This document shows, piece by piece, positions 12,713 to 25,800 of a stretch of 64,000 nucleotides of DNA. This DNA comes from Blastobasis lacticolella (lineage: Eukaryota > Arthropoda > Insecta > Lepidoptera > Blastobasidae). How positions within the stretch are numbered: position 1 is the stretch's first letter; the number at the start of each line of letters is the position of its first letter. The notes below the pieces were generated by a model, which saw only the letters and a program-made list of their open reading frames with translations, did no database searches and had not been told where the DNA came from. The stretch is from positions 7,741,545-7,805,544 of the forward strand of contig LR990042.1 in assembly GCA_905147135.1 (NCBI GenBank), given 5' to 3'. Made by a program: the position numbers and the translations under genes.

Positions 12713-13558
12713 GGTATGTGGGGTTAGGCTGAATCAAGAGTATTTGATGGTGGATGGCAGGCATAAGTTTTTGCAGTGTGAGCAACGATTTTAAAGATAT
12801 TTTAATTTTTTCGGATTATAGCCATTTCGCGCAGGTACAAATTATACTACATCTTCTACTGCATAAAATTTTGGGTTATTATATTCGTATCGAAAGACAG
12901 TAAAACCTTGCTTTTCTGTATAAATATATTCAAGGGCTTACAAAGTAGGTAACAATCCATATAAGACTATAATACCCACTCATAGGTCCCCATGGAGCAG
13001 TAATGTAATACACAAACTTTCTAATAATGTATTTTTTTTTGTTGCTAAAAATACAATATTTACTAATATTATAAAGAGAAAATATTTGTATTTTTGTTTG
13101 TAATGAATAGAATCAAAAACTGCAAACTAATTAAAACATTCGTTTACTAATAGGAAGCTACATTATTTTCAAGTAACTTGTTACTACTACTTTTTATCCC
13201 AGGAATTCAAGTTCATTGCTTAAACTTTTCCCCTTCTTGCTAGAAAATCATAATTTGAACTCTATTACAAGGGCATAAAAGCTAAGACGTTGAGTAACTC
13301 GCACTGCAGTGTCATGTTGCATAACGGTTGACCGTGAACCGCGAGCCGATGTATGCCGACGGCCTAATAATGTTTAGCCACACTTCTAATTGATGCCTTC
13401 CTGTAATTGTTTACTGAATAATTATGTAAATTATTAGCAATTCATTAATTGCAAGCCTTTTGATTTTAATAAAAAATGTGATATGATAATAGTAGAAACT
13501 TCCGACGGCTTCGAAAAGGATGAAACTACTACAAACGCGAATTTTCACAGATGGTTTT
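12713..13558. other. No feature recognised
   Basis: AT-rich sequence without a supported gene or repeat. Confidence 0.5.
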
Positions 13559-13936
13559 TCAAACAGTTGCTATCAGATGATGATGTAACAAATATGTTAC
13601 AGTTACAGAAAAAGAAAGATGTTGAGATAGTTCGAGGTTATGAAAAAGGGTAACACACAAAAAGAAAATGAACTTAATGAGCTGTAACATTGCCACATGT
13701 AAGGGTAAATAAATGTTTGGGACTACGGTTTTAATTTCGGTTATCATAGCAGAACGGCAAACAGAGTTAAAAGCATTATTTACGTCCAATTTAAACAAAA
13801 TTTTATTCTTTGAGATATGAAAACAGGTCCGGCAGGCATGGACAGTTAAGAATTTTCTTATGAATTCCGTGATTCGTTTGTTTACCTTGTGAGTAAATTT
13901 GATTAAAAATTGTATAGAAACCGCATGAAAATCCAT
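13559..13936 (-). pseudogene. Decayed reverse-transcriptase fragment (non-LTR type)
   Basis: The 125-codon minus-strand frame contains LFKLDVNNAFNSVCRSAM at about residues 47-64, followed by TEIKTVVPNIYLPL. This resembles palm motif A of a LINE reverse transcriptase, where the aspartate (residue 51, bases 13784-13786) binds metal. The frame has no YADD box and loses similarity after about residue 90, so it is a short dead fragment. The clade is unclear; it is not the RTE family seen at 44058. Confidence 0.55.
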
Positions 13937-15039
13937 TGCTAAGTTTACAAGCGTTATCAGACTCAGGACAAAAAATCAAAATAATAATCTTGACGTTAAT
14001 GTCACGGTTGAACTGTCCGTTAGTAAAAAAACTTCGTCATCATTTGTAGAAACATGGATATGTTTGCTTGTTCTCGTAGGTACTTCCTGATTGTTTTACC
14101 CACCTCCGTTTAATTGTTTCTCTGAACTTGTTAGTTCAGACAATGGGTTGTTATAAATACAATAACAAGTTTAGCGCCATGACATGTCAGCTGCTGGATT
14201 ATTAATAGTATCATTGTGCGATTTGAGATTTACGTTTTGATATCATCTGTGTAATAACAATAATAATAACTAACAAAATTAAAAGAATGGTTACTAAAAA
14301 GGGCTTTTTATAATTAATGTAAATTTTGGCAGAAATAAAAACATGACTGTGCAATTTTACGAAATAGACATAGATGTTATTAATTTATTTGACATTCAAA
14401 TTATTTATAATTATGGAGATGGTATTATGAATTCTTTTTTTTTTCAATGACACAACCTTTATTTTCTCTACAATAATCATCTTATATATTTACAGTTATA
14501 ATAAAAATATATACATTAGTATGTAGGGATTAACCTACATCTAAAATACCAAAAATATGTACACTAATACATATAAAATAGACTAAACTAAAACCTTATA
14601 AGTTTTTCAATTGTATGAAACTGACATTGAAAATATCATAATATCATGTAATTTTTTATTATTATAAATTTTTTTCTTCACTTAATGACATGTTTTATTA
14701 CTATAAAATGGTATGTCCTCAATTATAACATGGACTTAATACTTGATTATTGAATATCCGAAATGGGCAAGCTGTTGAGACTCAAGACAGAGTTCAACAA
14801 TAAAAAATTATTCTATTCTATTCAACGTTTAGGTAACATTTTATGTGTAAACGTATTCCAGCACAGGACTTTGTAAGCTATGTAACATAATGATGAACAC
14901 TGATAAATGTGTAATCAATTTTATAAAATTTAATCCTCGACGGGAAAAGCAAAACAACGCTCTTGGCAATTGAACATTTTTGTATGGTGAATGCCATTCC
15001 CACCATTCCGCTATATTGAAAAGATTACATTTCACAGCT
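13937..15039. other. No feature recognised
   Basis: Very AT-rich around 14240-14720, with T- and A-runs and no supported gene. Confidence 0.5.
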
Positions 15040-15356
15040 AGAGCTGGTGGTTATAGTGTCCGACAAGCAAGCGAGAGCTACCGGTGTCGAACCCATGTAC
15101 CAATGACCCTTTTCTGAGTTATGCAAATTAGTTGAACACTAACTGATACTCTTTCGATGAGGAAAAACATCGCGACCTGCAGATTCAGTCGACTGAATGT
15201 GTAACCATGATTCAATCTGGTCAGGTTCCCCTGGTAACAGGGTTACGGAGGTCAGATGACAGTAGCTCCACTGTAATTACCTGACCTGCCAAATCCTCCA
15301 AATTGATCATGATCAAGGTGGACCCCGGGCCCTCGTACGCGAGATCCGGGACTTGA
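15040..15356 (+). mobile_element. SINE family A, degraded head, full tail
   Basis: The head is decayed but the junction CCATGTACCAATGACC (15092) and the whole body and 3' region are present, ending GTGGACCCCGGGCCCTCGTA and a decayed ATGATG tail. A short internal insertion lies near 15297. Confidence 0.85.
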
Positions 15357-15557
15357 TTATTTTATTTACGTTTCGGGGGTTACTGATAAAATATATGAAG
15401 TCAATTAACGCAGAAAAAGAAACAAAACCAAACGTTCTTTAGGTAATTCGCTAATTATGTATAGGTTATATTTAGGAGCAAATCTTGTAAGAAGTGAAAA
15501 TTTTAAGAGTTTTTTTGGACGGAAGCGCTTTGGCTTTGCCAGTTATTTTGCCAAATC
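15357..15557. other. No feature recognised
   Basis: Short spacer between repeats. Confidence 0.5.
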
Positions 15558-15660
15558 TCCTTAGCTTGGCACTTGGCAGGCGGGTTGGATGTCGCGTAGA
15601 CTACAGAGGTCCCATCTGCTCCTCTGTTTAGGAGCCATTAGTTACCTTATACGATATCCA
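15558..15660 (+). mobile_element. Interspersed repeat family C, internal piece
   Basis: Contains GGCAGGCGGGTTGGATGTCG followed by a diverged version of the CCATTAGTTACCTTATACGA block. Both ends of the family are missing. Confidence 0.55.
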
Positions 15661-15721
15661 TAATTTAAAAGGGATTACTACTCTGTCAGGCACTAAAAAG
15701 ACTTGGCTAAAGTTAATCATC

Positions 15722-15930
15722 ATAATCTTGGCGTTATATCCCGCCCGGGGCCCGGGGTCCGCATTTCTGCTCTTCTTAGTCCATTTTGCTCGGTCTTACG
15801 CATCCTTAATGGTGAGTGCTTGGGCCGGCCTCTCCTTCCCGTACCTGGAAGCTAGCATGGCCAAACATCTGTTCCCCACGTAATTTGCTGGTCTGCGCTA
15901 GATGTGGCCGTATCATCGAACTTAGCTAAA
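15722..15930 (-). mobile_element. RTE-type LINE, 3' stub
   Basis: On the minus strand this gives the C-terminal peptide pieces ANYVGNRCLAM, then KDA, DRAKWTKKSRNADPGP, followed by a short 3' UTR with TAACGCCAAGATTATGATGA. The peptide matches the C-terminal part of the longer copy at 44705-44930. It has internal stops and is dead. Confidence 0.75.
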
Positions 15931-18834
15931 ATAGAATCGTAAGACTTGTCTAAAGTTAATACTTAACGATAATATGTCAAACTTCATTCGTATATCCATT
16001 TAAACGGTCTTTTAGTAACCATTCCTAATCCGTCTTTATTTATTTATGGAATAGTGGGCCCTTATTGCAATAATACCCAATAAATTATTTGCGCTCAACA
16101 TGTATCCACAATGTTGCAAGTAACACATACATATCTACGTAGATTGATGAATTTTCTTTAATTCATGTGCCCATAAAACAGATTGTAAGTCTTACCAACA
16201 GTTGTATGGATAGCTTTTGTATCGCGGACCCATAAGCGAAGCATTTGACAGCATAATGCAAGGAATTTGCATTTATTAAAGGAGTTGTTTAATATTAATA
16301 CCAAAGATCTACTTCTGTGCATAGTGTAAACATTTTATTCTTGAATCTATAAAACATAAATGAAGCAGCTTGGATAGCAAGGAGATTGTGACAGATAATA
16401 AATCGCTTATTGTCTTAACCTTGGTAAATGTTTACTTTGACCCAATAATACATTATAATGCGGTAAAAACTAATAGGTACTCTTAACTCGATAAAAATCT
16501 ATGTCGTTTATTAAATATTTACTTAAATTTACATATTTTGGACGTTTAGGCCAGCTTGCACCATAGGTATTAGCTTTACTACCACCAACCATTTAGGCTT
16601 ATGTTTAAAACAACATTTCATACAAAATGATGTTATACTTCATTCTTAAAAGTGTTTGAGAATTTGGTGCAACTCGGGCTTAATTTAATATATTATTTTA
16701 GCTTAAGTAATATTGAAAAAGGAATGACTATAGCATACTATAGTCAGATACCTATAAAAACACTTATTCCAATTACAATTCCAATACAAATAAATTGTCA
16801 CACAATTCTTTTATGAACCTATTTGTATGTAATGAATCCAGCCCAATGAACGTTTAAAGTAGGCAGTTAATTGAAAATTACTATTACCTGTCGTAAAACT
16901 AGCTCGCAGCTTCTCATAAAGTTGTTATTTTATGATTATAGCTTCAGGCTTCTTCGAGTGGATGCACGACCTTGCCCCGGGAATACAATGATGTCATTAA
17001 CACATTACCCATGATTATGGTTATTATCTTAATGTTGTGAATTCAGCCATTTAAACGACCACGTCCGCAAGGAATCGCATAAAATGTCTATTACGTCCAT
17101 CTTTGAGTTGTATAGTTGATTTTGCATAAGCAGATGTCAAGTCAAATAAAAGAAATATGTAAAAACTTTTGAGGCGAATGAACAAAAACATATTGCATAT
17201 GATAATTAGATAACGAAGTTCATTCTAAGCGTGTAGTAAAGTAGGATGAATCTCTGCAGGGCACAGGTGTTGATTGTACAGGTCGTTTGGTCTGTGGTAC
17301 CGCCATATTTGCTAATGCCGAAAAGCAATACTGATAACCTTGTAGGTAATGTTCCGGGTTGTTCAATCAGGGGGTCTAAAAAGGCCATATTAGCGTTTCA
17401 TATTAGAGAGCTACAAACTTATCTGATCCGGTGGCCAATACTGGAACTAAGTGACGCCATTTTGAATTGTTATGTCAATGTCAACAACAGCGACGCTGCA
17501 GGTAAGTTTGTAACAAATGTGGCCTATTAAGACATCCAGGGAGTAAATGCAGGCAGAGGTTAACCCCTGACAGCTTAACCTCTTCGGTGTCGCACGTCAG
17601 CGGTTCTGCATTTTTGCTCAACGTCAAAAAAATTTAAAATGTCCTTAAGGAGGTTCTCAATTTGACTGAATGTCTCTTTTTTGTTGCATCAGTCATCGCT
17701 TTCCATCAAGTGGGGTGTCTGCTCATTTATCACAGGCTGGTATAAAAATAATTGTCAAAGCTGTGTAAAAAAATACGGAAATGGGAAGGCTCATCTCCGC
17801 TATGGGAGGTCACGGTCTCTTAGTGGCGATGAGTTGAGTGGTTAGCACGCGTCGTTTAACAAACCTTCAGACATGTTTAATAACAGTTTAAGTATGGATG
17901 TAATTATAATAAGGCATGATTTTGTATGAGGAGTTCGGATGATCCTCAAGTGGAACATATTTTATGTGCATTCAATCATCGTATTCAGTGTAAACAATAT
18001 TCAATGGCCTGGCAGTGCTTGGCATTATATTTAAATTACTGGGCACGAATAGTGATTACAACCATGTTCATAATGTAGCCAATTGCTGCAAGAGCCATTA
18101 TGAAAATCAAGAATGTGGTGTGAAAATTGTAAACAGTATTAAGCTCTAAATATTGTGAACTAATAAGGATAAAGTATTGAGTTATAACGCCCATGATGTG
18201 TGATTCAATGTAGATTTTAATTGGTATAATATTATTAAGAAAATTGTATTTTAGATTCTAGTGCAGTAGACATGTAGACATATATAACAGCTTACTCTCA
18301 CTGTGAGTAAAAATAAATACTGTTAAAAAAATAGTATTTTATATTCGCTTTACTCATCACATCTGCAGTATACTTCCCGTTGACCTATGATCATGAAAAG
18401 TATAAAACAATATCTCACAGTGTTTGCGCTTATGGGAAGTATATAACTTATTTGTGTATCACAATATTTATTGGCTATTATAACACTAGGGTGTTGGGCT
18501 GTAATTATTTATCGCATTTTTACATAATGCTATCTACACATAGGTGTTAAAGTTTAAGTAATAAAGTGGAGCGTAACGTAATGCTACTTATTATAAATTT
18601 GCTGGATTTACTAGTTCTACCAGTCGTGGGACACTATCAAGTCTGAGTAGTTAGTCGGGATGGGTTGCGTCATTGTGTTCCAGTTTGAAGGATAACGCAG
18701 CCAGTGATTACAAGCGTGAAGCATGGTAGAGTAATTTCACAGCGACATTGCACCTGGGCTTCTGTATTTTTGAATAATGAAAATTAAACACAATTCTAAA
18801 TGAAATGTGAATTTTCCTTAGTGACAAACGATAA
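15931..18834. other. No gene; one short hairpin
   Basis: AT-rich putative intron. A hairpin at 16725-16746 has 9-bp arms (TGACTATAG and CTATAGTCA) and a four-base loop. A GTGGCGATGAGTTGAGTGG stretch near 17822 recalls a tRNA box A but has no box B. Confidence 0.5.
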
Positions 18835-18944
18835 CAGCCCACCTGAAGGAAGGCGGTAACTGTTGCCCATAACATCTGAACATATTGCATGAACATGCTC
18901 GGAATAACATAGCTGCTAATATTAGAAATAGGTATCATATACCC
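18835..18944 (-). mobile_element. CR1/Jockey-like LINE 3' remnant plus shared odd block
   Basis: The minus strand carries the GGCGGTAAC-type 3' end motif of the LINE family D. At 18899-18944 there is a CGGAATAACA...AATATTAGAAATAGG block that also precedes the SINE body at 41975-42045, where it stands in for the tRNA-like head. Confidence 0.5.
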
Positions 18945-19206
18945 CGGTGGCGCCATGTAGGTACCAATGACTCTTTTTTGAGTTATGTACATTAGTTGAA
19001 CACTCGATGCTCTTACAGTGAGAGAAACCATCGTGATGAAAGCTGCAGATTTACGATTGAATGTGTAATCATCATCTAATGTGTTCAGGTTCCCCTGGTA
19101 TAGGGTCACAGAGGTCAGATGGCAGTCGCTCCACTGTAATTACCTGATCTGCAAAATCCTGGATCATTGTCAAGCCGGACCCCAGGCCCTGGCGTGCTCT
19201 CGAAAG
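18945..19206 (+). mobile_element. SINE family A with non-tRNA head
   Basis: The body and tail are clear (GAGTTATGTACATTAGTTGA, CTCCACTGTAATTACCTGAT, CCGGACCCCAGGCCCT), but in place of the tRNA-like head the copy begins CCCCGGTGGCGCCATGTAGG. The copy at 41732-42045 shares this alternative start. Confidence 0.8.
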
Positions 19207-20889
19207 ATATTTTTTTAATGTTTCATGCACTAAGGTTACTTGTAACAAAAATGCAAGTGCGTGTCACCGTGAGGGCCAAAACATTGCAAAGTTACCCACC
19301 TTCATGGCTAAGAGAGAGACAGAGAGAGAGAGAAACTGAAGTTTTTTTGGTCTGTGGCGAAGCGCTAAAATGATATGCCTCTTGCCTGAACTTATACTGG
19401 CTAGTGGCAACATAGGTGTTCTCTCAAAGACCTTTCACATCATAAATCTGTACACCCAAACATATGTATCAGTTTGCAGTCCTAAAATAGAAATTGCTGC
19501 AATGGGAGCAGAGAAAGGGCGTACCCTATAAGCCAACCGTGCCCTTCCTAGTGGCTTGACAGCACATAACCTGTTGATTACGGTGCGTTACGTGACGTGA
19601 TGTATGCTTAACTAACGCATGCAATATTGCATGTCCCCGTAGCATATGGACCTATGGACACGTAGGGTTAAATGTTAAAGCTATAAGGAGAGCCTTTATT
19701 ACCTCCGTATTAGGATTGCGTATTTTATTAAAGTAGGTACTAGAAAAGAAAACTTTTGGCAATATTATATAAACTTCGTGTTTATCACAGTAGTACTGTG
19801 CCTTGGATAAAGCGTAGACCACAATCATGTAGGTACCGTCTACTTCTCATGAGGAAGTACTTTTAATTCTATCATAGTCACGAGCAAAACTTAAAATCAA
19901 AATTTGAAGCATAAAAACTGGTTTCCGCCGGGTAATCGCGTTCATTTATTTATTTATTATCCACAGCAACGAAATACGATTATAACAAATTTAATACAAA
20001 GCAGCAAAACAAATTTTTAGAAAACTGCATTATATCATTTTGAGATCTAGCAGTAGCAGTAAATTTTGAAATTTGCGCACGGTTCAGATTTAAATCATTA
20101 AACTTTTGGAAAAGGCACTTCTCATACGAGGTCTAAAGTCCTATAATTGTTGAAGAACCTACGGCATATCGAAAGTGCCGCGCGCGGGTCACCCGCACAC
20201 CACGGGCACATACAATTGTCAATTAGCGAAATGTACGATGTTATCTTATGTCTCCCACTAGACACCTGTCATTCAATGAAATATTTTCATGTGAATTCAG
20301 ACCAGCCACATAATCTGTGACTATCATGTGTGACAGGGTGTTAGGTTATTATTGAAAGATTTTGTTACGGACTCTATCCTAGTACGGGTGTGAACTCAGA
20401 ATTGCATACTCCAAAACTGCCATACGCAAAACAAAGAACTTTAATCGCATCTGCCGATTGTAGGGGTTTGACTATTATAAATGTGAAGCCATACATTGTA
20501 ACCGCTTAAGCGACAACAGATCATCGAACCATCGATAAAACTAATTTAGACAAATAAATATTTTGTACATAATATGAGTAACAATATTCGATTTATTATT
20601 GACGTAGGAATTGCAATTCAATAGTGGGCACAAAAAGTTTTCGTCCATGTTTATCATTTGAGTTGGAGATGCACTAGGTATACATAGCACTGATGCCAAT
20701 ACCTTGGTCACTAGTGTTCCATTATCAGATATCCCAAGGACACTTTTGATACACTTGCTTTGCACGACACCCATGTATTTCGTGATATGCATGTACCTAT
20801 GGGTAATATGATTACTAAATCATGCATAGAATGAGGAAAACGAACACTGAATCTAGGCTGTTGCAATATTTAATCATAAGTATGGCTTA
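19207..20889. other. No gene; GA run and GC-rich hairpin
   Basis: A GA-rich simple run lies at 19313-19335. A small GC-rich patch at 20175-20212 includes GCGGGT-C-ACCCGC (20184-20196). No exon is supported. Confidence 0.5.
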
Positions 20890-20975
20890 CGATGCCGAAG
20901 ATCAGATAAAGTGAAGAAAAAAGGGCATTAAAGCGGACTCTGGTAGAAGCCGGGTTTGACCGCTCCGATTATTAT
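20890..20975 (+). mobile_element. RTE-type LINE, very short 3' stub
   Basis: Peptide remnants AEDQIK and a lysine-rich stretch precede GCGGACTCTGGTAGAAGCCG, which matches the 3' end of the LINE at 44880-44915. It ends in an ATT-rich run near 20967. Confidence 0.5.
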
Positions 20976-22513
20976 TACATAATTATAATTACGAACATAT
21001 GCGATCTAGGGTTTGAAAGTCGATCCGATGTCACGCTTTCGCTGCAGCGATCTCTAATTTCATTTTCCTATTTCATGATTATAGGGACCGTATGTCGACA
21101 GTGTACACTTAAGTATTACGATGAATAACTCTTTTTTTAGTGAATATGTAATTTTTATATGGTCCATATGCCATTTTGTCAAAAATAGAAGTCTCATATG
21201 ATATTCTTTTAACCGTTTTCAACTGGGCGTGTAGTTACCGACAAAGTAGTATAAGTATAGCACCAACCCCTAATATTCTCGGATGTCATAGGCATTAAAA
21301 GTTCTAGGTTCTTTTTTGTACACTGTGATAAGATACTATTCCCGAGAGTGGCAATTTCCAAGTTCTCCTACTACTTATTTGCACGAGGCTCAAGTCGAAC
21401 ATTGGATTACACAGCTTACTATTGAGACGATGAATATTAGTTATGCTATTTATTTATTTAACGTATCGCTTTCTAAAGTTATGCTATGTGATCCTATTAA
21501 TCTTGATAACGTGAACAGGTATTCTAATCTGAGTAATTACAATTCAAGACAGTAAAATGACAATTTAGATTAAGAAATAAATTATATAACTCTTAGTTTT
21601 TAACAGAATGTTTTTAACTATCGTGATTATTATCACACATTTTAAAGGTATGTCTGGTGACTGTCGTCGACTGTGACAGTCGTCCCGTGACCATGACGCA
21701 TGCAACTGCTTCGAAATATCGGGCTACTCGTAAACGAAGATACGCGATAGGCAACCCGGAACATATCTTAGGTTTTACTTCTTATATTTGAGCACGGCTT
21801 TGAGTAACACACCGTGGTACTAACAGGCTGTCAAGCATGTCAATCTCTAGATTACTACCGTCTTATCTATGTCTCCCGTCAAGTAACAACACTTGCGTCC
21901 TCGTGTTACAGTTTGAAGAATGGGGAAGCCCGAGTAGGTGATTCAGATTTTGTTCTCACACTGAAAACGTATCTGCGTTTGTGCTTTTTTGGTTACCTTT
22001 GCTGACAACCTGTCTATCCTACAAACCTATATATTTTCATTTGACAGTGGCGTCAAAGAATACGACCTTGGGGTGTTATTCATAACTACACAAAAATACA
22101 TCACTAAATATCTACTGCAGTTTTCATTTATTACATGTTAGTATAATTAGTGTAATAGGATTTCAATCTAACAGGATTTTACATTAACTTAGTTTTTACA
22201 TTGAAATGAAATTGATTACGCAGAACTGATAAACTATTAAGGTCACTAGACGTAAGCGTAAATATTTATAATCCATTACGATTATGTGGCAGCTGGAAAC
22301 ATGAACGTGAGAAGGAAATGGAAGTTTAATATCAGTTCGAGATCATCTTCACGGTTAAAACGAAGTTACCGACTTGGAATAATGACTCTATTGTTATTTT
22401 ATATTTGACTGTTTGATTTGACTCGTGATTAAAGTAAATAGATAGAAATTTATATTATAGCTAACTGTGTCATAATAATCCAATTGTTTTAAAAGAAAAT
22501 TGAAAGAAAGAAA
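20976..22513. other. No feature recognised
   Basis: AT-rich sequence. An imperfect repeat of GACTGTCGTC and GACAGTCGTC lies near 21660-21690. No gene is supported. Confidence 0.45.
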
Positions 22514-22572
22514 TTATTCTGTACCATTATGTGGTACAGAATAAAATAATAAATTTTACTTATGGTAAAATT
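22514..22572. repeat. Two adjacent hairpins
   Basis: The first has 12-bp perfect arms (22514-22525 and 22533-22544, TTATTCTGTACC) around a seven-base loop. The second has 8-bp arms (AATTTTAC, 22552-22559 and 22565-22572) around five bases. They are eight bases apart. Confidence 0.75.
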
Positions 22573-22959
22573 CGTAGTACTGAAAGGCCTCAGCTTTTCC
22601 CCGGGACTTCCGGATCCGTTCCTTAAACTACTTAGGTTCCTCAAAACTCATTATATGTAAATATCTTTGCAACCATAGTTCTATTAGCATACGTAAAACG
22701 AGAGACGTAAATTATTTTTCAATACACATATTTTATGCATCTTGCTGTGTTATTGCATAATTTATGTTTTAATTGACCGATTTAGCCAATGTTTTGTTAG
22801 AATTCTAAATGACATGCATATTCATTTGTAGTTATGAAATGCAGGCATCGTCTATTTAAGATACCTACGTAATATAACTTTTATTAATTACTGTTTGTGA
22901 AAAGAATCGTAGGCTAGGAATTTGTGATGCCTATTGTAAAAAATAATCATCTTGAAATT

Positions 22960-23256
22960 ATGCCCCGGTTAAGCTCTAGCGCACTGGGGTCCGGGGTCCC
23001 TAAGATTTGTCAGGTCAGGTAATTACAGTGAAGCGACTACCATCTGACCTCCGTGACCCTGCTACCAGTCGCCGGAATGTTCAAGTTTCATTACGTTTTC
23101 CCTCACCCTTAGAGCATCGGTTACTATTCAACAAATGTACATAACTCAGAAAAGTGTAATTAGTACATGACCGCAGTGGGATTCAAAGTTGGTACCTCTC
23201 GCTTGCGAGTCAGTGGCCGAGTTACCATAACCACTCGGCCGCCGACGCTCCTATTG
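22960..23256 (-). mobile_element. SINE family A, near full length
   Basis: The tRNA-like head is at 23170-23256 with an intact box A (GGCCGAGTGGTTA on the minus strand); box B is damaged. The body is complete. The tail is shortened: GGACCCCGGACCCC, then no ATGATG run. Confidence 0.85.
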
Positions 23257-24049
23257 AATATCCTAGTACTAAGTGGCGGTTCAAAGTCTCTGCCTACCCC
23301 TCCTGTTGAATCAAGGCTTATACAAAATATATAGCATAAAAGTTAATCAGGCATATACACGTTGGTTCCATTATTGGCTGCATTTAACACTTCGCTACGT
23401 TCATTGCTCAAGTCCCGTAGTCGAGTAGGCTGGCCACATTTGCATTACCTGTCCTGACTAATGCATCTCTTTGTTCACTTTGACACATTGTCAAGGCGGT
23501 GAGCCAAGGCGACGTAGCGATTATGTGGCATGGCTTCCCCGCCTGGATAAACCGGCTTGGCTTATGCAAAACGCAAGGGCCATTCCGTAGAGTGGCTTGT
23601 AAGCAGGGCGATTGCTAGATTTTAATCAATTTGGATATGTGAAGTGGGAGTATGTGTGTTTGGAAACGAATTATGAGTTTACAGTAATTTAAATTCACTA
23701 TATTGCGATAAAATACGTTAGATTACAGGTATCGGACGCAAGTAATGCACATCGGCTAGTTCGGCTTTAAGAGCGTCATCTCTGTCGCATACGTGTAACC
23801 TAACCGATGAGTATTATTAATGGCTATCTGTGGCTATTTTTAGAAGACAGAAAATAAAGAATTTTTGTCAGGAGGGACTCCGTCAAGCCTGAAAAGTCCG
23901 TCCTGGGTGAAAACCACCGCCTTACCTATCTGCGCTTGCATTGTCGTATTGGGGTTTGAAGTGTGGCATTTAATCCTAGTCCTCTCAGTGACAACGCATC
24001 TGCGGCGCTGCATTTTTGTTGCATGCAACATAAATGCATGAACCGTTGA
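23257..24049. other. No feature recognised
   Basis: Moderately GC-richer DNA (23380-23600) without a supported ORF or known repeat. Confidence 0.4.
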
Positions 24050-24095
24050 TATTGTGGGCGACAGTCACCGCTTAATACCAGGTTGGCTGTCTGAA
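24050..24095 (+). mobile_element. LINE family D 3' end remnant
   Basis: GTGGGCGACAGTCACCGCTT followed by a decayed ACCAGG/TGTCTG stretch, the 3' end motif shared with 60222-60371 and 28801-28840. Confidence 0.5.
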
Positions 24096-24828
24096 GAGAA
24101 GAAGAATATTCTCATATTTGTGGTTGGTTTCCATTACCTCGTTGTTAAACTGAGAAAGAAATTACCTACGATATATTTTGCTAACTTGTTGTGAGTAGTC
24201 AATAATAGATGATTTCTTGTAGGTAGGAAAGATTAATGCGTCATAATTACAAATTTAAATCATAGTCACAACGGAATGCTGCTTGAGAGAATATCACATC
24301 TACGTTCAAATGGTGCAATGAATAAACATGGTTTTGCATAATCGGCGCCAATAACTAGGACTATTTTCAATAAACTACCTTCTTTAAACATCTAGACACT
24401 TTAATAAGAGGCCGATGACTTTGTTCAGGTGCCAATAACTCACAACTCTCCCACAATACTTTGCCAGAATATTATCCGAAGTTATAAATCAGCCTTGCAG
24501 TTGGCAGCCAAAAGAGTTTCACAACGATGTGGTAGCCAATAGGCATGGAATTTATTCATTACAGAGCTGCCAAGCCTTAGGAATGCAGCAGCATTCGATT
24601 TATGACAAATCCCTCACACGTTTAGGGAAATCTGACGCCCGATTTGGAACTAGACACAGCTATAAGACATCTAATTTAATTTATTACATCTCGTCGCACA
24701 CTCGACTTTGACAAGCAGCCGTGGAGCAGGCAACTGTGAATTAAAGCCATATTGGCGACGCGGAATTCGAGGCTCATTCGCGGCTATCATATCGGAGGTA
24801 TTTATTGGGGTATGAACAATATTTAGAA

Positions 24829-25122
24829 CAGGGATGGGCTAATTTATCCGTTGCTTGCTTATTTTTTCTAACGAAATCCTAGTTGGCCAAGTTTTTGAAT
24901 ATTTGGCTACCTATATTTCGTTATTGGAATAAAAATATTGGTAATTATAAGTCTTTTCTGAAACACACATGAATTTGATGTGACATAAGTATGAAGCTGT
25001 TGTAACTGCTTATTTTCGTAAAAAAGAGTCACCAGAAAGGCGTTTTTCATTTGATGGTCGGGCCGTATTTCAACCATTCGTGGGCTGGAGATGGCCCGCT
25101 GATCATAGTTTGCCAATCCCTG
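24829..25122. mobile_element. Probable hAT-like non-autonomous element (MITE)
   Basis: The ends are inverted and match at 12 of 14 positions: CAGGGATGGGCTAA at 24829 and, read on the minus strand, CAGGGATTGGCAAA ending at 25122. The right end also carries GCGGGCC, often seen near hAT termini. The flanking 8-mers (ATTTAGAA and ATTAAAAG) agree at only five positions, so the target duplication is decayed or absent. At 294 bp it cannot code for a transposase. Confidence 0.55.
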
Positions 25123-25800
25123 ATTAAAAGCACGACCCTGGTGGTATAAGGACACAATATTCGAGGTCGTCTGAGTGGACGAGTGTTTTTGTTTTCTCCA
25201 GTACATTTTACATTTTGTATTAGGTAACTTCTTCTTTTGTGGGTTTCCTGATATTTTAATATGCTTCCATCTTCATACATCCGCATGATCCATTTCATTT
25301 TATTACCTAAAGTAGGTAAGCGTGAGAATTTCTAAAAGTCCATTGCTTAGGTGCTATTGGGAAACCTCTGCAAAATTTCACATTTCTAGGAACTACCATC
25401 TCCGATTGCGCCAGTAATTAAGGAAATCGTAGTTTTGTCTGTCACGATTGTGTTTTACACTTGTATATGTAGGTATGTAAATCCGAAATATATTTCAAAC
25501 ATTAACTTTAGAACTAATATTTACGTTTTCTAAAAGTACCTATTTTATTGTTATTTCACAACCCAATAAAGCTTTTCATGCGTGATTGTGTATGTTAGTT
25601 TGTAGGTAATAATTTTATTACCAACAGCACAAATAGCTACAGAATCTATCACACCGAACTGGATCACCGAAAAATTCCGTAACAATTTCTTCATCGAACA
25701 TGGGTAAATATTGGCTCGGAGTGAAGAAAGAGCCCTTAGCTACGGCCGGTTACCTAACGCGCCACGTGATTATATTTCTACTCCATAATAATTGCCTACG
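25123..25800. other. No feature recognised
   Basis: AT-rich spacer; no supported gene or repeat. Confidence 0.45.
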
